Made by a program: the position numbers and the translations under genes | Notes under the pieces: generated by a model | Database searches by the model: none | The model's input: the letters and a program-made list of their open reading frames with translations, nothing else | Told to the model about the DNA's origin: nothing | Shown: piece by piece, positions 1 through 7,373 of the stretch | How the letters are laid out: each line of letters begins with the position of its first letter | Position numbering within the stretch: position 1 is the stretch's first letter | Source of the DNA: an uncultured bacterium | GTDB taxonomy: Bacteria > Bacillota > Clostridia > Oscillospirales > Oscillospiraceae | Reading direction: 5' to 3' | Assembly (NCBI GenBank): GCA_947073515.1 | Contig: CAMTMC010000010.1 | Span: 1-58,386 of the forward strand | DNA: 58,386 bases

Positions 1-302
1 CGGCCGGGCTTGACCACGGCCACCCAGTACTCGGGGGAGCCCTTACCGGAGCCCATGCGGGTCTCGGCGGGCTTCTCAGTCACAGGCTTGTCGGGGAAAA
101 TCTTAATCCAGACCTTACCGCCGCGCTTGGTGTAGCGGGTCATGGCGATACGGGCGGCCTCAATCTGGTTGCTGGTGATCCACGCGGGCTCAATGGCCTG
201 CAGGCCGTACTCGCCGTAGCTGACAAAGTTGCCCCGGCTGGCCTTGCCCTTCAGGCGGCCGCGGTGGACACGGCGGTACTTGACTCTCTTGGGGAGCAGC
301 AT
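1..302 (-). CDS. rplP: 50S ribosomal protein L16 (partial, 3' end outside window)
   Basis: Ribosomal protein L16 is a large-subunit component near the peptidyl-transferase centre and the A-site tRNA. About 100 N-terminal residues are visible, beginning [15 protein letters not shown] and ending in VVKPG, which matches the family closely; the C-terminal third runs off the window. The start ATG (300-302) shares one base with the stop codon of rpsC (TAATG), so the two are translationally coupled. It is the last visible gene of the S10 operon. Confidence 0.97.
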   Translation of the reverse strand, partial: MLLPKRVKYRRVHRGRLKGKASRGNFVSYGEYGLQAIEPAWITSNQIEAARIAMTRYTKRGGKVWIKIFPDKPVTEKPAETRMGSGKGSPEYWVAVVKPG

Positions 303-1183
303 TACTGAGCGCCTCCTTCCTTAGGAGTGTTGTCCCCGGCGGGACGGGGGCCACGGTTGTTGTTAAAGCCTCCCTGTCCGGCGGGACGGGGGCCGCGGTT
401 AAATCCGCCGCCCTGACCGGCGGGACGGGGGCCGCGGTCCCTGTTAAACCCACCGCCCCGGCGGTCGCCGTCCCGACGGTCCCGGCGGGGCCGGTCGCGG
501 CGCTCCTGATAGGGCTTGCTGGTGTCCAGGGTGCGGGGGGTGGTGCGCAGGGCCTGGGTGAGCACCTCTCCCTTGTAGATCCACACCTTCACGCCAATGC
601 GGCCGTAGGTAGTGGCAGCCTCGGCAAAGCCGTAGTCAATGTCGGCCCGGAGGGTCTGCAGGGGGATGGTGCCGTCATGGTAGTGCTCGGTACGGGCGAT
701 CTCAGCCCCGCCCAGACGGCCGGAGCAGGAGGTCTTGATGCCCTTGGCGCCGGAGCGCATGGCCCGGCCCATGGCGTTCTTCATGGCCCGGCGGAAGCCG
801 GTGCGCTTCTCCAGCTGCTGGGCGATATTCTCCGCCACCAGCTGGGCGTTGGTGTCCACGTCCCGGACCTCAACAATCTTCAGGTCAACGGCCTTGCCGG
901 TGAGCTTCACCAGTTGGGCCTCGATCTTCTTGATGTCCTCGCCGCCCTTGCCGATGACCACGCCGGGGCGGGCGCAGTGCAGGTAGATCCGGACCTTGGC
1001 GTTGTCCCGCTCGATCTCGATCTTGGGGACACCGGCGCCAAAGAGGGTCTTTTTCAGGAAATCACGGATCTTCTTGTCCTCCACCAGCAGGTCGCCCACC
1101 TTCTCGCTGCGGGCGTACCAGCGGGAGTCCCAATCCTTGATGACACCCACACGGAGACCGTGGGGATTAACTTTCTGTCCCAT
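302..1183 (-). CDS. rpsC: 30S ribosomal protein S3 with long glycine/arginine-rich tail
   Basis: S3 is a small-subunit protein at the mRNA entry channel. The KH-type RNA-binding motif ([12 protein letters not shown], about residues 76-87) and the C-terminal S3 domain are intact. At 293 residues it is longer than the usual 210-235. The extra roughly 65 residues are low-complexity: a run of RRD/RRG repeats, then three copies of a unit ending RGPRPAG, separated by GGGFN-like linkers. Such RG-rich tails often bind RNA, but the role here is inference. A GGAGGAACAAT ribosome-binding site precedes the ATG. It overlaps rplP by one base. Confidence 0.97.
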   Translation of the reverse strand: MGQKVNPHGLRVGVIKDWDSRWYARSEKVGDLLVEDKKIRDFLKKTLFGAGVPKIEIERDNAKVRIYLHCARPGVVIGKGGEDIKKIEAQLVKLTGKAVDLKIVEVRDVDTNAQLVAENIAQQLEKRTGFRRAMKNAMGRAMRSGAKGIKTSCSGRLGGAEIARTEHYHDGTIPLQTLRADIDYGFAEAATTYGRIGVKVWIYKGEVLTQALRTTPRTLDTSKPYQERRDRPRRDRRDGDRRGGGFNRDRGPRPAGQGGGFNRGPRPAGQGGFNNNRGPRPAGDNTPKEGGAQ

Positions 1184-1198
1184 ATTGTTCCTCCTCCC

Positions 1199-1531
1199 TT
1201 AGCGCTCGCTCACGGCGATGGTCACGTGAGAAGTGCGCTTGTTGATCCGGTACGCGCGGCCCTGGGCCCGGGGCATGATGCGCTTGATGATGGGGCCGGG
1301 GTTGGCGTAGCAGGCGGACACATACAGCTTCTCAGGATCCATCTGGTGGTTGTTCTCCGCATTGGCGGCGGCGCTCTTCAGCAGCTTGAGCACGGGCTCA
1401 GAGGCGGCCTTGGGGGTCTGCATCAGGATGGCGACAGCGGTGCCCACATCCTTGCCCCGGATCAGGTCCAGGACGATCTTCACCTTACGGGGAGAGATCC
1501 GCAGATATTTCAGGTTGGCTTTTGCTTCCAT
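1199..1531 (-). CDS. rplV: 50S ribosomal protein L22
   Basis: L22 lines the peptide exit tunnel and helps 23S rRNA fold. The 110-residue product has the family start [18 protein letters not shown] and the conserved C-terminal segment with [11 protein letters not shown] near residues 84-94, the tip of the tunnel hairpin. Length is normal. It lies 15 bp upstream of rpsC in the canonical S10 operon order, with a GGAGGAGAGAG ribosome-binding site. Confidence 0.97.
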   Translation of the reverse strand: MEAKANLKYLRISPRKVKIVLDLIRGKDVGTAVAILMQTPKAASEPVLKLLKSAAANAENNHQMDPEKLYVSACYANPGPIIKRIMPRAQGRAYRINKRTSHVTIAVSER

Positions 1532-1545
1532 CGTCTCTCTCCTCC

Positions 1546-1818
1546 TTACTTACCGGTCTTGCTGCCCGCGTGGCCCTTGAAGGTGCGGGTAGGCACGAAC
1601 TCGCCCAGCTTGTGGCCCACCATGTCCTCGGTGACATAGACGGGCACGTGCTTGCGGCCATCGTGCACAGCAAAGGTGTGTCCCACGAAGGAGGGGAAGA
1701 TGGTGGAGGCGCGGCTCCAGGTCTTGAGGACCTTCTTCTCGTTCTTCGCGTTCATCTCATCGACCCGCTTCAGCAGCTCGGGGGCGCAAAAGGGGCCTTT
1801 CTTAATGCTTCTGCTCAT
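1546..1818 (-). CDS. rpsS: 30S ribosomal protein S19
   Basis: S19 forms part of the small-subunit head with S13 and contacts the A-site tRNA region. The 90-residue sequence has the typical start [10 protein letters not shown] and the conserved [18 protein letters not shown] segment in the middle, ending in a basic GHAGSKTGK tail. Length is normal. It sits between rplB and rplV with short spacers, so it is co-transcribed. Confidence 0.97.
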   Translation of the reverse strand: MSRSIKKGPFCAPELLKRVDEMNAKNEKKVLKTWSRASTIFPSFVGHTFAVHDGRKHVPVYVTEDMVGHKLGEFVPTRTFKGHAGSKTGK

Positions 1819-1834
1819 CTTTTACACTCCCTCC

Positions 1835-2668
1835 TTATTTGCTGTTGCGGCGCTTGACGATGAACTTATCGGTGCGGTTCTTCGTCTTGCGGGTCTTGTA
1901 GCCCAGGGCGGGCTTGCCCCAGGGGGTGACAGGGCCGGGACGGCCCACAGGGCTCTTGCCCTCGCCGCCGCCGTGGGGGTGGTCACAGGGGTTCATGACA
2001 GAGCCGCGAACGGTGGGCCGCCAGCCCATGTGGCGCTTGCGGCCGGCCTTGCCGATCTGGATGTTGGCGTGGTCGGTGTTACCCACCTGGCCGATGGTGG
2101 CCTTGCAGTTCTCCCGGACGTAGCGCACCTCGCCGGAGGGCAGGCGCACCTGGGCCATGCCGTTCTCCTTGGCCATCAGCTGGGCGGCCACACCGGCGGC
2201 CCGGACCAGCTGGGCGCCCTTGCCGGGGTAGAGCTCGATGTTGTGGATCATCTCGCCCACGGGGATGTTGGCGATGGGCAGGCAGTTGCCGGGCAGGATG
2301 TCAGCGCCGGGGCCGGTCATGATGATGTGGCCGGCCTTCAGGCCGTTGGGGGCCAGAATGTAGCGGCGCTCGCCGTCCTCATACTCGATCAGGGCGATGT
2401 TGGCGGAACGGTTGGGGTCGTACTGCAGGTTGACCACAGTGGCCTTGCCCTCTTTGTCCCGCTTGAAGTCGATGACACGGTACTTCTGCTTGTTGCCGCC
2501 GCCGTGGTGGCGGACGGTGATGCGGCCGTAGCTGTTGCGGCCGGCGTGCTTCTTCAGCACCTCGGTCAGGCCACGCTCGGGCTTGGCCTTCTTGTCGATC
2601 CCCTCGAAGGCGGACACAGTCATGTGACGGCGGGAGGGGGTTGTGGGCTTATAAGTCTTAATAGCCAT
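1835..2668 (-). CDS. rplB: 50S ribosomal protein L2
   Basis: L2 is a core large-subunit protein needed for subunit association and peptidyl-transferase assembly. The 277-residue length is standard. The start [17 protein letters not shown], the [19 protein letters not shown] stretch and the near-invariant HPHGGGEG motif (about residues 227-234, holding the histidine tied to peptidyl-transferase assembly) are all present. The gene follows rplW with a 15 bp spacer and a GGAGGAG ribosome-binding site. Confidence 0.98.
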   Translation of the reverse strand: MAIKTYKPTTPSRRHMTVSAFEGIDKKAKPERGLTEVLKKHAGRNSYGRITVRHHGGGNKQKYRVIDFKRDKEGKATVVNLQYDPNRSANIALIEYEDGERRYILAPNGLKAGHIIMTGPGADILPGNCLPIANIPVGEMIHNIELYPGKGAQLVRAAGVAAQLMAKENGMAQVRLPSGEVRYVRENCKATIGQVGNTDHANIQIGKAGRKRHMGWRPTVRGSVMNPCDHPHGGGEGKSPVGRPGPVTPWGKPALGYKTRKTKNRTDKFIVKRRNSK

Positions 2669-2683
2669 TTTTCATTCTCCTCC

Positions 2684-2983
2684 TTACACCATACCCTCGA
2701 AGAACTCGATGGACTTGGAGTCGGCGGTGAGGGTCACCATGGCCTTCTTCCAGCTGGGCCGGCGGCCGGCGGGGCGGTAGCCCATCCGCTTCTCCTTCCC
2801 CTGCATGTTCAGGGTGTTGACCTTGGCCACCTTCACGCCGAAGATCTCCTCCACCGCTTTGGCGATCTCGATCTTGTTGGCGGTCTTGGCGACCTCAAAG
2901 GTGTAGCGCTTCATCTCGGTCTGCTCCATGGACTGCTCGGTGATGATGGGGCGCTTGATGATATCATAAGCAGTGGCGGCCAT
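2684..2983 (-). CDS. rplW: 50S ribosomal protein L23
   Basis: L23 sits at the tunnel exit and docks trigger factor and SRP. The 99-residue product starts [18 protein letters not shown], with the family IIKRPIITE motif, and carries the basic [15 protein letters not shown] segment near residues 68-82. The start codon overlaps the rplD stop by one base (TAATG), so translation is coupled. Length is normal. Confidence 0.97.
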   Translation of the reverse strand: MAATAYDIIKRPIITEQSMEQTEMKRYTFEVAKTANKIEIAKAVEEIFGVKVAKVNTLNMQGKEKRMGYRPAGRRPSWKKAMVTLTADSKSIEFFEGMV

Positions 2984-3603
2984 TACGCGTACACCTCCTC
3001 AATGATGGCCAGGGCGGCCTTGTCGATGACCAGCCGCTTGGCGTTAACGATGTCATAGACGCTGAGGACCTTGGCGGTGGTGGTGACCACGCCGGGGATG
3101 TTCCGGGCGGACAGGACCACCTTCTCGTTGACCTCAGGGGTGACGACCACGGACTTGCTGGCGCCGGCGGCGTCCAGGAAGGACTTCATGGCCTTGGTCT
3201 TGATCTCGGCCAGCTCCAGGCCGTCCACCACCAGGATGTCGCCGGAGGCGGCCTTGGCGGACAGGGCGGACTTGAGGGCCAGGCGCTTCACCTTCTTGTT
3301 GAGGGTGTAGCGGTAGCTGCGGGGCTTGGGGGCGAACACGATGCCGCCGTGGGTCCACTGGGGGGCCCGGGTGGAGCCCTGGCGGGCGTGACCGGTGCCC
3401 TTCTGGCGCCAGGGCTTCTTGCCGCCGCCGGACACCTCGGCCCGGGTCAGCGCGCTCTGCGTGCCCTGCCGGCAGTTGGCCAGGTGGTTCTTAACCGCCT
3501 CATGGACAACCGCCTCATTGGGCTCGACGCCAAAGATGGCCTCGGAGAGCTCGATCTCGCCGATCTGCTTACCGGCCATATCATAAAGGTTCGCTTTAGG
3601 CAT
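2983..3603 (-). CDS. rplD: 50S ribosomal protein L4
   Basis: L4 reaches into the exit tunnel and, in gammaproteobacteria, represses its own S10 operon through the mRNA leader. The 206-residue product has the extended-loop signature [20 protein letters not shown] (about residues 62-81) followed by the W-HGG-FAPKPR motif. Length is normal. It lies 19 bp after rplC and overlaps rplW by one base. Whether it controls the leader attenuator upstream of rpsJ here is not known. Confidence 0.97.
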   Translation of the reverse strand: MPKANLYDMAGKQIGEIELSEAIFGVEPNEAVVHEAVKNHLANCRQGTQSALTRAEVSGGGKKPWRQKGTGHARQGSTRAPQWTHGGIVFAPKPRSYRYTLNKKVKRLALKSALSAKAASGDILVVDGLELAEIKTKAMKSFLDAAGASKSVVVTPEVNEKVVLSARNIPGVVTTTAKVLSVYDIVNAKRLVIDKAALAIIEEVYA

Positions 3604-3622
3604 GACTCAATCTCTCCTTTCC

Positions 3623-4351
3623 TTACTTGTTGCGGGCAGAGGCCTTCTGCGGGTTGACGCGGGCGGAAGCCTTCTGCGGGTTGACACGGCCGCTCTCGGA
3701 GATCTGCTTCTCCACGTGGGTCTTGACCGTGTTCTTCATAAACACCACGCCGCCCTTGGGGCCGGGGACAGCGCCCCGGACGGCGATGAGGCCCAGCTCC
3801 TCGTCCACCTGGACGATGTCCAGGTTCTGGACGGTGATCTGCACGTTGCCCATCTGGCCCGCGCCGTCCCGGCCCTTGGCGATGTGGCCGGGGGTAGTGC
3901 CGGCGCCCAGGGAGCCCTGGTGGCGGTGGACAGGGCCGCCGCCGTGGGTGTTGCGCTTGACAGCGGCGCCGTGGCGCTTGACAACGCCCTGGAAGCCGTG
4001 GCCCTTGCTGGTGCCGGTGATGTCTACATACTCGCCGGCGGCGAACAGGTTGGCGGTGAGCTCGTCGCCCACCTCAAACTTGGAACAGTCGGCCAGAGGG
4101 AACTCCTTCAGGACCTTCTTAAAGGCGGTGAGGCCGGCCTTCTTCTGGTGGCCGATCTCAGGCTTGGTGAGCTTTCGCTCGGCCACGTCCTGGTAGCCCA
4201 GCTGGATGGCCTCATAGCCGTCCTTCTCGGCGGTCTTCTTCTGCACCACGGTGCAGGGGCCGGCCTGGATCAGGGTGACGGGAACCACCCGGCCAGCCTC
4301 ATCGAAGATCTGGGTCATGCCGATCTTTTTGCCGATGATCGCTTTCTCCAT
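3623..4351 (-). CDS. rplC: 50S ribosomal protein L3 with duplicated C-terminal tail
   Basis: L3 is an early-assembly large-subunit protein near the peptidyl-transferase centre. It starts MEKAIIGKKIGMTQIF and carries the conserved KGHGFQGVVKRHG and HRHQGSLGAG motifs. At 242 residues it is about 30 longer than most L3 proteins. The surplus is C-terminal and contains two consecutive copies of RVNPQKASA, encoded by a 27-bp tandem repeat at about 3625-3690. A GGAGGAAAACC ribosome-binding site precedes the ATG. It is separated from rpsJ by an unusual 259-bp spacer that holds a structured repeat. Confidence 0.96.
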   Translation of the reverse strand: MEKAIIGKKIGMTQIFDEAGRVVPVTLIQAGPCTVVQKKTAEKDGYEAIQLGYQDVAERKLTKPEIGHQKKAGLTAFKKVLKEFPLADCSKFEVGDELTANLFAAGEYVDITGTSKGHGFQGVVKRHGAAVKRNTHGGGPVHRHQGSLGAGTTPGHIAKGRDGAGQMGNVQITVQNLDIVQVDEELGLIAVRGAVPGPKGGVVFMKNTVKTHVEKQISESGRVNPQKASARVNPQKASARNK

Positions 4352-4430
4352 GATTTGGTTTTCCTCCTAATAAAGGTTATTGGTTGAAAAACTTAGGCAT
4401 TGGACTCCCATTGGTTTTCCAACTTGACCC

Positions 4431-4453
4431 GTCCGCCTCAAAACGCGGCGGAC
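4431..4453 (-). other. GC-rich hairpin upstream of rplC
   Basis: On the minus strand GTCCGCC and GGCGGAC form a perfect 7-bp stem closing a 9-nt loop. It lies between the structured repeat element after rpsJ and the rplC start. No U-tract follows, so it is not a standard terminator; it may be a processing site or part of the larger element. Confidence 0.4.
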
Positions 4454-4481
4454 TGCGGGTACAACAACGTTTGGCGCTGTT

Positions 4482-4610
4482 ATCACGTCTCGCCTGTTTA
4501 CGACGCGGGGCTTCCCTCCGACTCAGGATACAAACATCCGGGCCCGCGGCCCTCTTTGGTTTACATCCCTCGGTCCGGTCCATCCCCGCTGTTCACAACG
4601 GCTCGAAGGC
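4482..4610 (-). ncRNA. Candidate structured RNA element, copy 1 (3' of rpsJ)
   Basis: This spacer sequence is homologous to 13907-14040 downstream of rpsO. Both begin a few bases after the ribosomal gene's stop codon and share GAGCCGTYGTGANCAGCGG, a TGGACC...CGAGGGAT block, GAGTCGGAGGGAAG and AACAGGCGAGRCGTGA. GGATGTAAAC and GTTTGTATCC can pair as a 10-bp stem; the other copy reads GGATACAAAC/GTTTGTGTCC, so several pairs change while pairing is kept. Inside it a GGGCC/GGCCC apical hairpin replaces a different hairpin in copy 2. CGTC/GACG is a further shared helix. This pattern suggests a conserved RNA, though a dispersed repeat family is possible. The function is unknown. Confidence 0.6.
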
Positions 4611-4922
4611 TTACAGCTTGATCTCGATCTCCACGCCGGCGGGCAGCTCCAGGGACATCAGGGCCTCCACGGTCTTGGGGGAGGGCTTGATCACGTCGAT
4701 CAGGCGCTTGTGGGTGCGGCGCTCGAACTGCTCCCGGCTGTCCTTGTACTTGTGGGTGGCCCGCAGGATGGTGACCACTTCCTTCTTGGTGGGCAGGGGA
4801 ATGGGGCCGGAGACGTTGGCGCCGGTGCGCTTGGCGGTCTCCACGATCTTCTCGGCGCTCTGGTCGATCAGCTGGTGGTCATAGGCTTTCAGCCGGATGC
4901 GGATCATTTCTTTCTGGGCCAT
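4611..4922 (-). CDS. rpsJ: 30S ribosomal protein S10
   Basis: S10 is a small-subunit head protein that also acts as NusE in transcription antitermination. The 103-residue product starts [20 protein letters not shown] and has the [13 protein letters not shown] loop and the HKRLIDVI segment typical of the family. It is the first gene of the operon, preceded by GGAGGAAAACCCAAC and a leader of about 260 nt from a strong promoter. Its stop codon is followed at once by a repeated structured element. Confidence 0.98.
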   Translation of the reverse strand: MAQKEMIRIRLKAYDHQLIDQSAEKIVETAKRTGANVSGPIPLPTKKEVVTILRATHKYKDSREQFERRTHKRLIDVIKPSPKTVEALMSLELPAGVEIEIKL

Positions 4923-5181
4923 GTTGGGTTTTCCTCCTTAAATACATACGAAGTTGACGTTGTCCACCTTCGTACGGCGAGCTTTTCGCACACGCCTTCG
5001 TGCGTATCACTCCGGGTCACGAAAAAACCGGCGCGTAGACAGGCCGGTTTCTCCCCGCCCGGCGATATACGCCGCGCGCGGACTTGCTCGACCGCCCGAT
5101 TATCCGGACATACTCCGCGGAAGTTACCGGCTTGCGCCGCAATCTCCCGCATCATCGCAGACTGCGCCCTTTGACAGGCGC
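4923..5181 (-). promoter_or_regulatory. S10 operon mRNA leader
   Basis: About 260 nt separate the predicted transcription start near 5181 from the rpsJ start codon. The leader is rich in GC inverted repeats and contains a terminator-like hairpin (next entry). S10-operon leaders are autogenous control sites in several bacteria, where an r-protein such as L4 binds the mRNA. That this leader acts so is inference from position and structure only. Confidence 0.55.
5021..5050 (-). terminator. Attenuator hairpin in S10 leader
   Basis: On the minus strand AACCGGC and GCCGGTT form a 7-bp stem with a 10-nt loop, followed directly by a run of U residues (5022-5027). It lies inside the untranslated leader, roughly 100 nt ahead of rpsJ. 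This is the arrangement expected of an intrinsic terminator used for attenuation. Confidence 0.6.
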
Positions 5182-5187
5182 TCCGAT

Positions 5188-5216
5188 ATCATACAACACC
5201 GCTCCGTGTGTGTCAA
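5188..5216 (-). promoter_or_regulatory. Sigma-A promoter of the S10 operon
   Basis: The minus strand reads TTGACA (5211-5216), a 17-bp spacer and TATGAT (5188-5193), a near-consensus vegetative promoter. It points at the S10 leader and rpsJ, with a start expected near 5181. Confidence 0.85.
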
Positions 5217-5322
5217 GGGTTTTTGAGAAAATTTTTTGCCATATTTTGATCTTTTTCCCGGGGACGGATTTGGGCACTATATCTCAGGTTCTCCCCAGGC
5301 ATGTCACACAACGGCGGGCAGG

Positions 5323-5350
5323 GGAGAGGGGCGGCTCTTGGCCGCCCCTC
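5323..5350. other. Strong hairpin after the PadR module
   Basis: GAGGGGCGGC and GCCGCCCCTC form a 10-bp stem just beyond the stop codon of the 5364-6020 gene. It lacks a U-tract on either strand, so it could end minus-strand transcription only inefficiently or protect the 3' end of the mRNA. Confidence 0.4.
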
Positions 5351-5363
5351 CGCTCAGTGGCTG

Positions 5364-6020
5364 TCACCACCACTTGTTCCTCGCCTGGCCCGTCGTCTGG
5401 CCCAGGAGATTGTCCTGTTGTCCGTACGCCTTGAGGGAGTACTCCAGCCAGCTGCCATAATCGAAAAGCGGCTGTGACTCCTGCTCCGGGAACCAGAAAT
5501 AGAAGGTGTCCCCCTCGTAGGCCTCCCCTCGGGCGGTCACAGTCACGGTTTCCCCTCCTTCGCTTCTGGTGTAGGTCAGCTCCGCCCAGCGTGCCCCCTC
5601 GGGCATCCCCACCGCCAGGGCCCCCCGGCCCCACACAGTCTCCTCCCCCATCTTCTGGCCAATGGTGCCGTTGATCTGTACCGGGGTGGCCTGGGCCTCA
5701 AGGGCGGGGAACAGGTCGATCCAGCCGGAGCTGGCCCGGTTACTTTCCAAGCTCTCCACATAGCCCAGCCCGATATATCCGTCATACTGGAGCATATACA
5801 CCCGGTTACAGGTGAGCACCAGGCCATCCAACTGGTGGATGATCTCCCCTTGGGGCAGCAAATCCCGCCGCTCCAGCCGCCGGAGGTGGGCCTCCGGGTC
5901 AGGGATCGGGTAGTCCCAGCAGGCCCACAGCACCACCCCGGCGGCCAGGCACAGCAGCGCCTCCAGCACCACCAGGCCCTTGCGGCCCAGCCTCTCTTTT
6001 ATCCAGCGCAATAGCCTCAT
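5364..6020 (-). CDS. Hypothetical membrane-anchored protein of PadR module
   Basis: No family was recognised. The 218-residue product has a basic N-terminus (MRLLRWIKERLGRKG), then a hydrophobic stretch LVVLEALLCLAAGVVLWACW (about residues 16-35) that should act as a membrane anchor or uncleaved signal. The rest is probably extracytoplasmic. The start was placed at 6018-6020 because that ATG overlaps the upstream gene's stop as ATGA. The context (PadR regulator, permease-prefix protein) suggests an envelope-stress or drug-response accessory protein, which is inference. Confidence 0.75.
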   Translation of the reverse strand: MRLLRWIKERLGRKGLVVLEALLCLAAGVVLWACWDYPIPDPEAHLRRLERRDLLPQGEIIHQLDGLVLTCNRVYMLQYDGYIGLGYVESLESNRASSGWIDLFPALEAQATPVQINGTIGQKMGEETVWGRGALAVGMPEGARWAELTYTRSEGGETVTVTARGEAYEGDTFYFWFPEQESQPLFDYGSWLEYSLKAYGQQDNLLGQTTGQARNKWW

Positions 6021-6868
6021 GAGGCGGCCACCTCCTCCCACTGTATCGGGATGGAGAACTGGGTCAGACCGTTGTCAAAGTCCAGCCACAGCCCGTCCAG
6101 CCCCCGGTCTAAAAATTCCTCCCGCTCCTCCGGCGGAAGGGCCAGTGTCCAGACCGACTCCTGCCAGAACAGGGTCCCCAAATCATCCGACTGATCCACC
6201 GTCCCCCGGGCATACACTGTCCCATCCCCGTCCCGGGCGGCGAGGGTACCGCTGAGCCGATTTTCAGGGTAATCCCAGGGCTTGTCGTACTCCAGCAGCA
6301 TCACGCACTTCAGCGCAACCCGGCCGCTCTCCCGATCCTGAACCACCGCCGCTTTGGGGATGGTGATGTCGTACACATCCACCGTCACCCCTTGGACGCC
6401 GCCCCCCAGGGCCAGGTGATCCCAGCCCTCCAGCCCGGACTGGGAGATAGCGGGGAGCCCGGCCTGGGCCATGGAGGAGGGAAACACCGCCCGCCGCTGG
6501 TGGTTGATCGCCTCTATGTTGTACGCCCGCCTCCAGGGCTTGTTGGTGTATCCCCCCAAAGCCTTCATGCAGATCAGCACCACCATGATTGTCAGCACCA
6601 CGTGGCAGATGTCCAGGGCCCACCCCCACCAGGGGTTGTGGATTTTGGACATATTCCGTCCGATCTCCGCCGGGTCCCCCATCTGATCCAGGGCCCGGTC
6701 CCGGGCCTCCTCCCAGGCCATGTCCGGCCAGCGCCCCTCCAGGTCGGAGATCTTGTCTTCCAGGTGCTCCGCCAGCTCCCGGCGGACCGCTGACCGGTCG
6801 GGCTGGTAGCCGATCTTCCTAGTGGCCATATCCAGCCACCGCTCCAGCCGCTCGTCCTTCCGCTCCAT
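6017..6868 (-). CDS. Permease-prefix-domain-like membrane protein
   Basis: The N-terminal half resembles the 'permease prefix domain' found with PadR regulators: ERLERWLDMATRKI, VRRELAEHLEDKISDLE and a RALDQMGDP segment within the first 80 residues. One membrane helix follows (about residues 92-110, ICHVVLTIMVVLICMKAL). The remaining 170 residues look extracytoplasmic. The ATG at 6866-6868 was chosen because GGAGGGAACGGG lies right upstream and the family begins here; in-frame starts farther upstream would overlap the padR gene. It couples to the downstream gene by an ATGA overlap. Its exact function is unknown. Confidence 0.75.
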   Translation of the reverse strand: MERKDERLERWLDMATRKIGYQPDRSAVRRELAEHLEDKISDLEGRWPDMAWEEARDRALDQMGDPAEIGRNMSKIHNPWWGWALDICHVVLTIMVVLICMKALGGYTNKPWRRAYNIEAINHQRRAVFPSSMAQAGLPAISQSGLEGWDHLALGGGVQGVTVDVYDITIPKAAVVQDRESGRVALKCVMLLEYDKPWDYPENRLSGTLAARDGDGTVYARGTVDQSDDLGTLFWQESVWTLALPPEEREEFLDRGLDGLWLDFDNGLTQFSIPIQWEEVAAS

Positions 6869-6903
6869 CCCGTTCCCTCCTTCCGTCTCTCCCGTGATCC
6901 CCA

Positions 6904-7254
6904 TCACGCCAGCCCCAGGGCCTCAGCCCCGCCGGAGAGCACATCGCTGACCCCCTGGCGGAACCGCTCCCACTCGGACTTCTTGTCCGCCAGCAGCTGC
7001 CTGCCCTTCCGGGTGAGCTTGTAGTACTTGCGTGTCCGGCCAGTGGGGGCCTGCCGCTGGTAGGAGGACAAGTACCCGCCCTTCTCCAGGGTGTGGAGGA
7101 TGGGGTACAGCGTGCCCTCCTGCATCTGGAACACGTCATTGGAGCGCCGGGCCAGCTCCTCAATCATCTGATAGCCGTACATATCCCCGCTCTCCAGCAG
7201 GGTGAGCGCCAGCATAGTGCCGCTGCCCGCCATCAGGCCCTTGTCAATCCTCAT
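6904..7254 (-). CDS. PadR family transcriptional regulator
   Basis: PadR proteins are winged-helix repressors that often control neighbouring export or stress genes and respond to small molecules. The 116-residue product has the full family pattern: MRIDKGLMAGSGTMLAL, MYGYQMIEEL, the EGTLYPILHTLEKGGYL recognition region (about residues 45-61) and RKYYKLTRKGRQLL wing. The ATG at 7252-7254 is favoured since AAAGGA lies 8 bp upstream. A palindrome overlapping its own -10 box suggests autoregulation of the three-gene module. Confidence 0.92.
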   Translation of the reverse strand: MRIDKGLMAGSGTMLALTLLESGDMYGYQMIEELARRSNDVFQMQEGTLYPILHTLEKGGYLSSYQRQAPTGRTRKYYKLTRKGRQLLADKKSEWERFRQGVSDVLSGGAEALGLA

Positions 7255-7294
7255 CGCTCTCATCCTTTCTACTATTCCGCAATACCTTGATCTT

Positions 7295-7331
7295 CTAGGT
7301 ATATTATACCTAGATTATCCAGGTATGTCAA
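7295..7331 (-). promoter_or_regulatory. padR promoter with overlapping operator palindrome
   Basis: The minus strand shows TTGACA (7326-7331), a 17-bp spacer and TATAAT (7303-7308). A perfect palindrome, CTAGGTATA-T-TATACCTAG at 7295-7313, covers the -10 box, and a related half site (ACCTGGATAAT) lies in the spacer. A repressor bound here would block the promoter; the PadR protein encoded just downstream is the obvious candidate. Confidence 0.8.
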
Positions 7332-7339
7332 GAACAAAA

Positions 7340-7366
7340 TAGCCCGCCCCCTGCCGGGGCGGGCCG
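7340..7366 (-). terminator. Intrinsic terminator of the glf/glycosyltransferase operon
   Basis: Just past the glycosyltransferase stop codon, GCCCGCCCC and GGGGCGGGC form a GC-rich stem with a short loop. On the minus strand it is followed by TATTTTGTT, as in a rho-independent terminator. Confidence 0.75.
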
Positions 7367-7373
7367 TTTCGCG

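Noticed and set aside
1652-3058. A plus-strand open frame of about 468 codons across the ribosomal genes
   Set aside because: It is opposite rpsS, rplB and rplW, which are certain; its composition is that of a shadow frame.
4377-4583. Open frames inside the spacer between rpsJ and rplC
   Set aside because: The spacer is better explained by the structured repeat shared with the rpsO downstream region; indels and changing hairpins between the copies do not preserve a reading frame.
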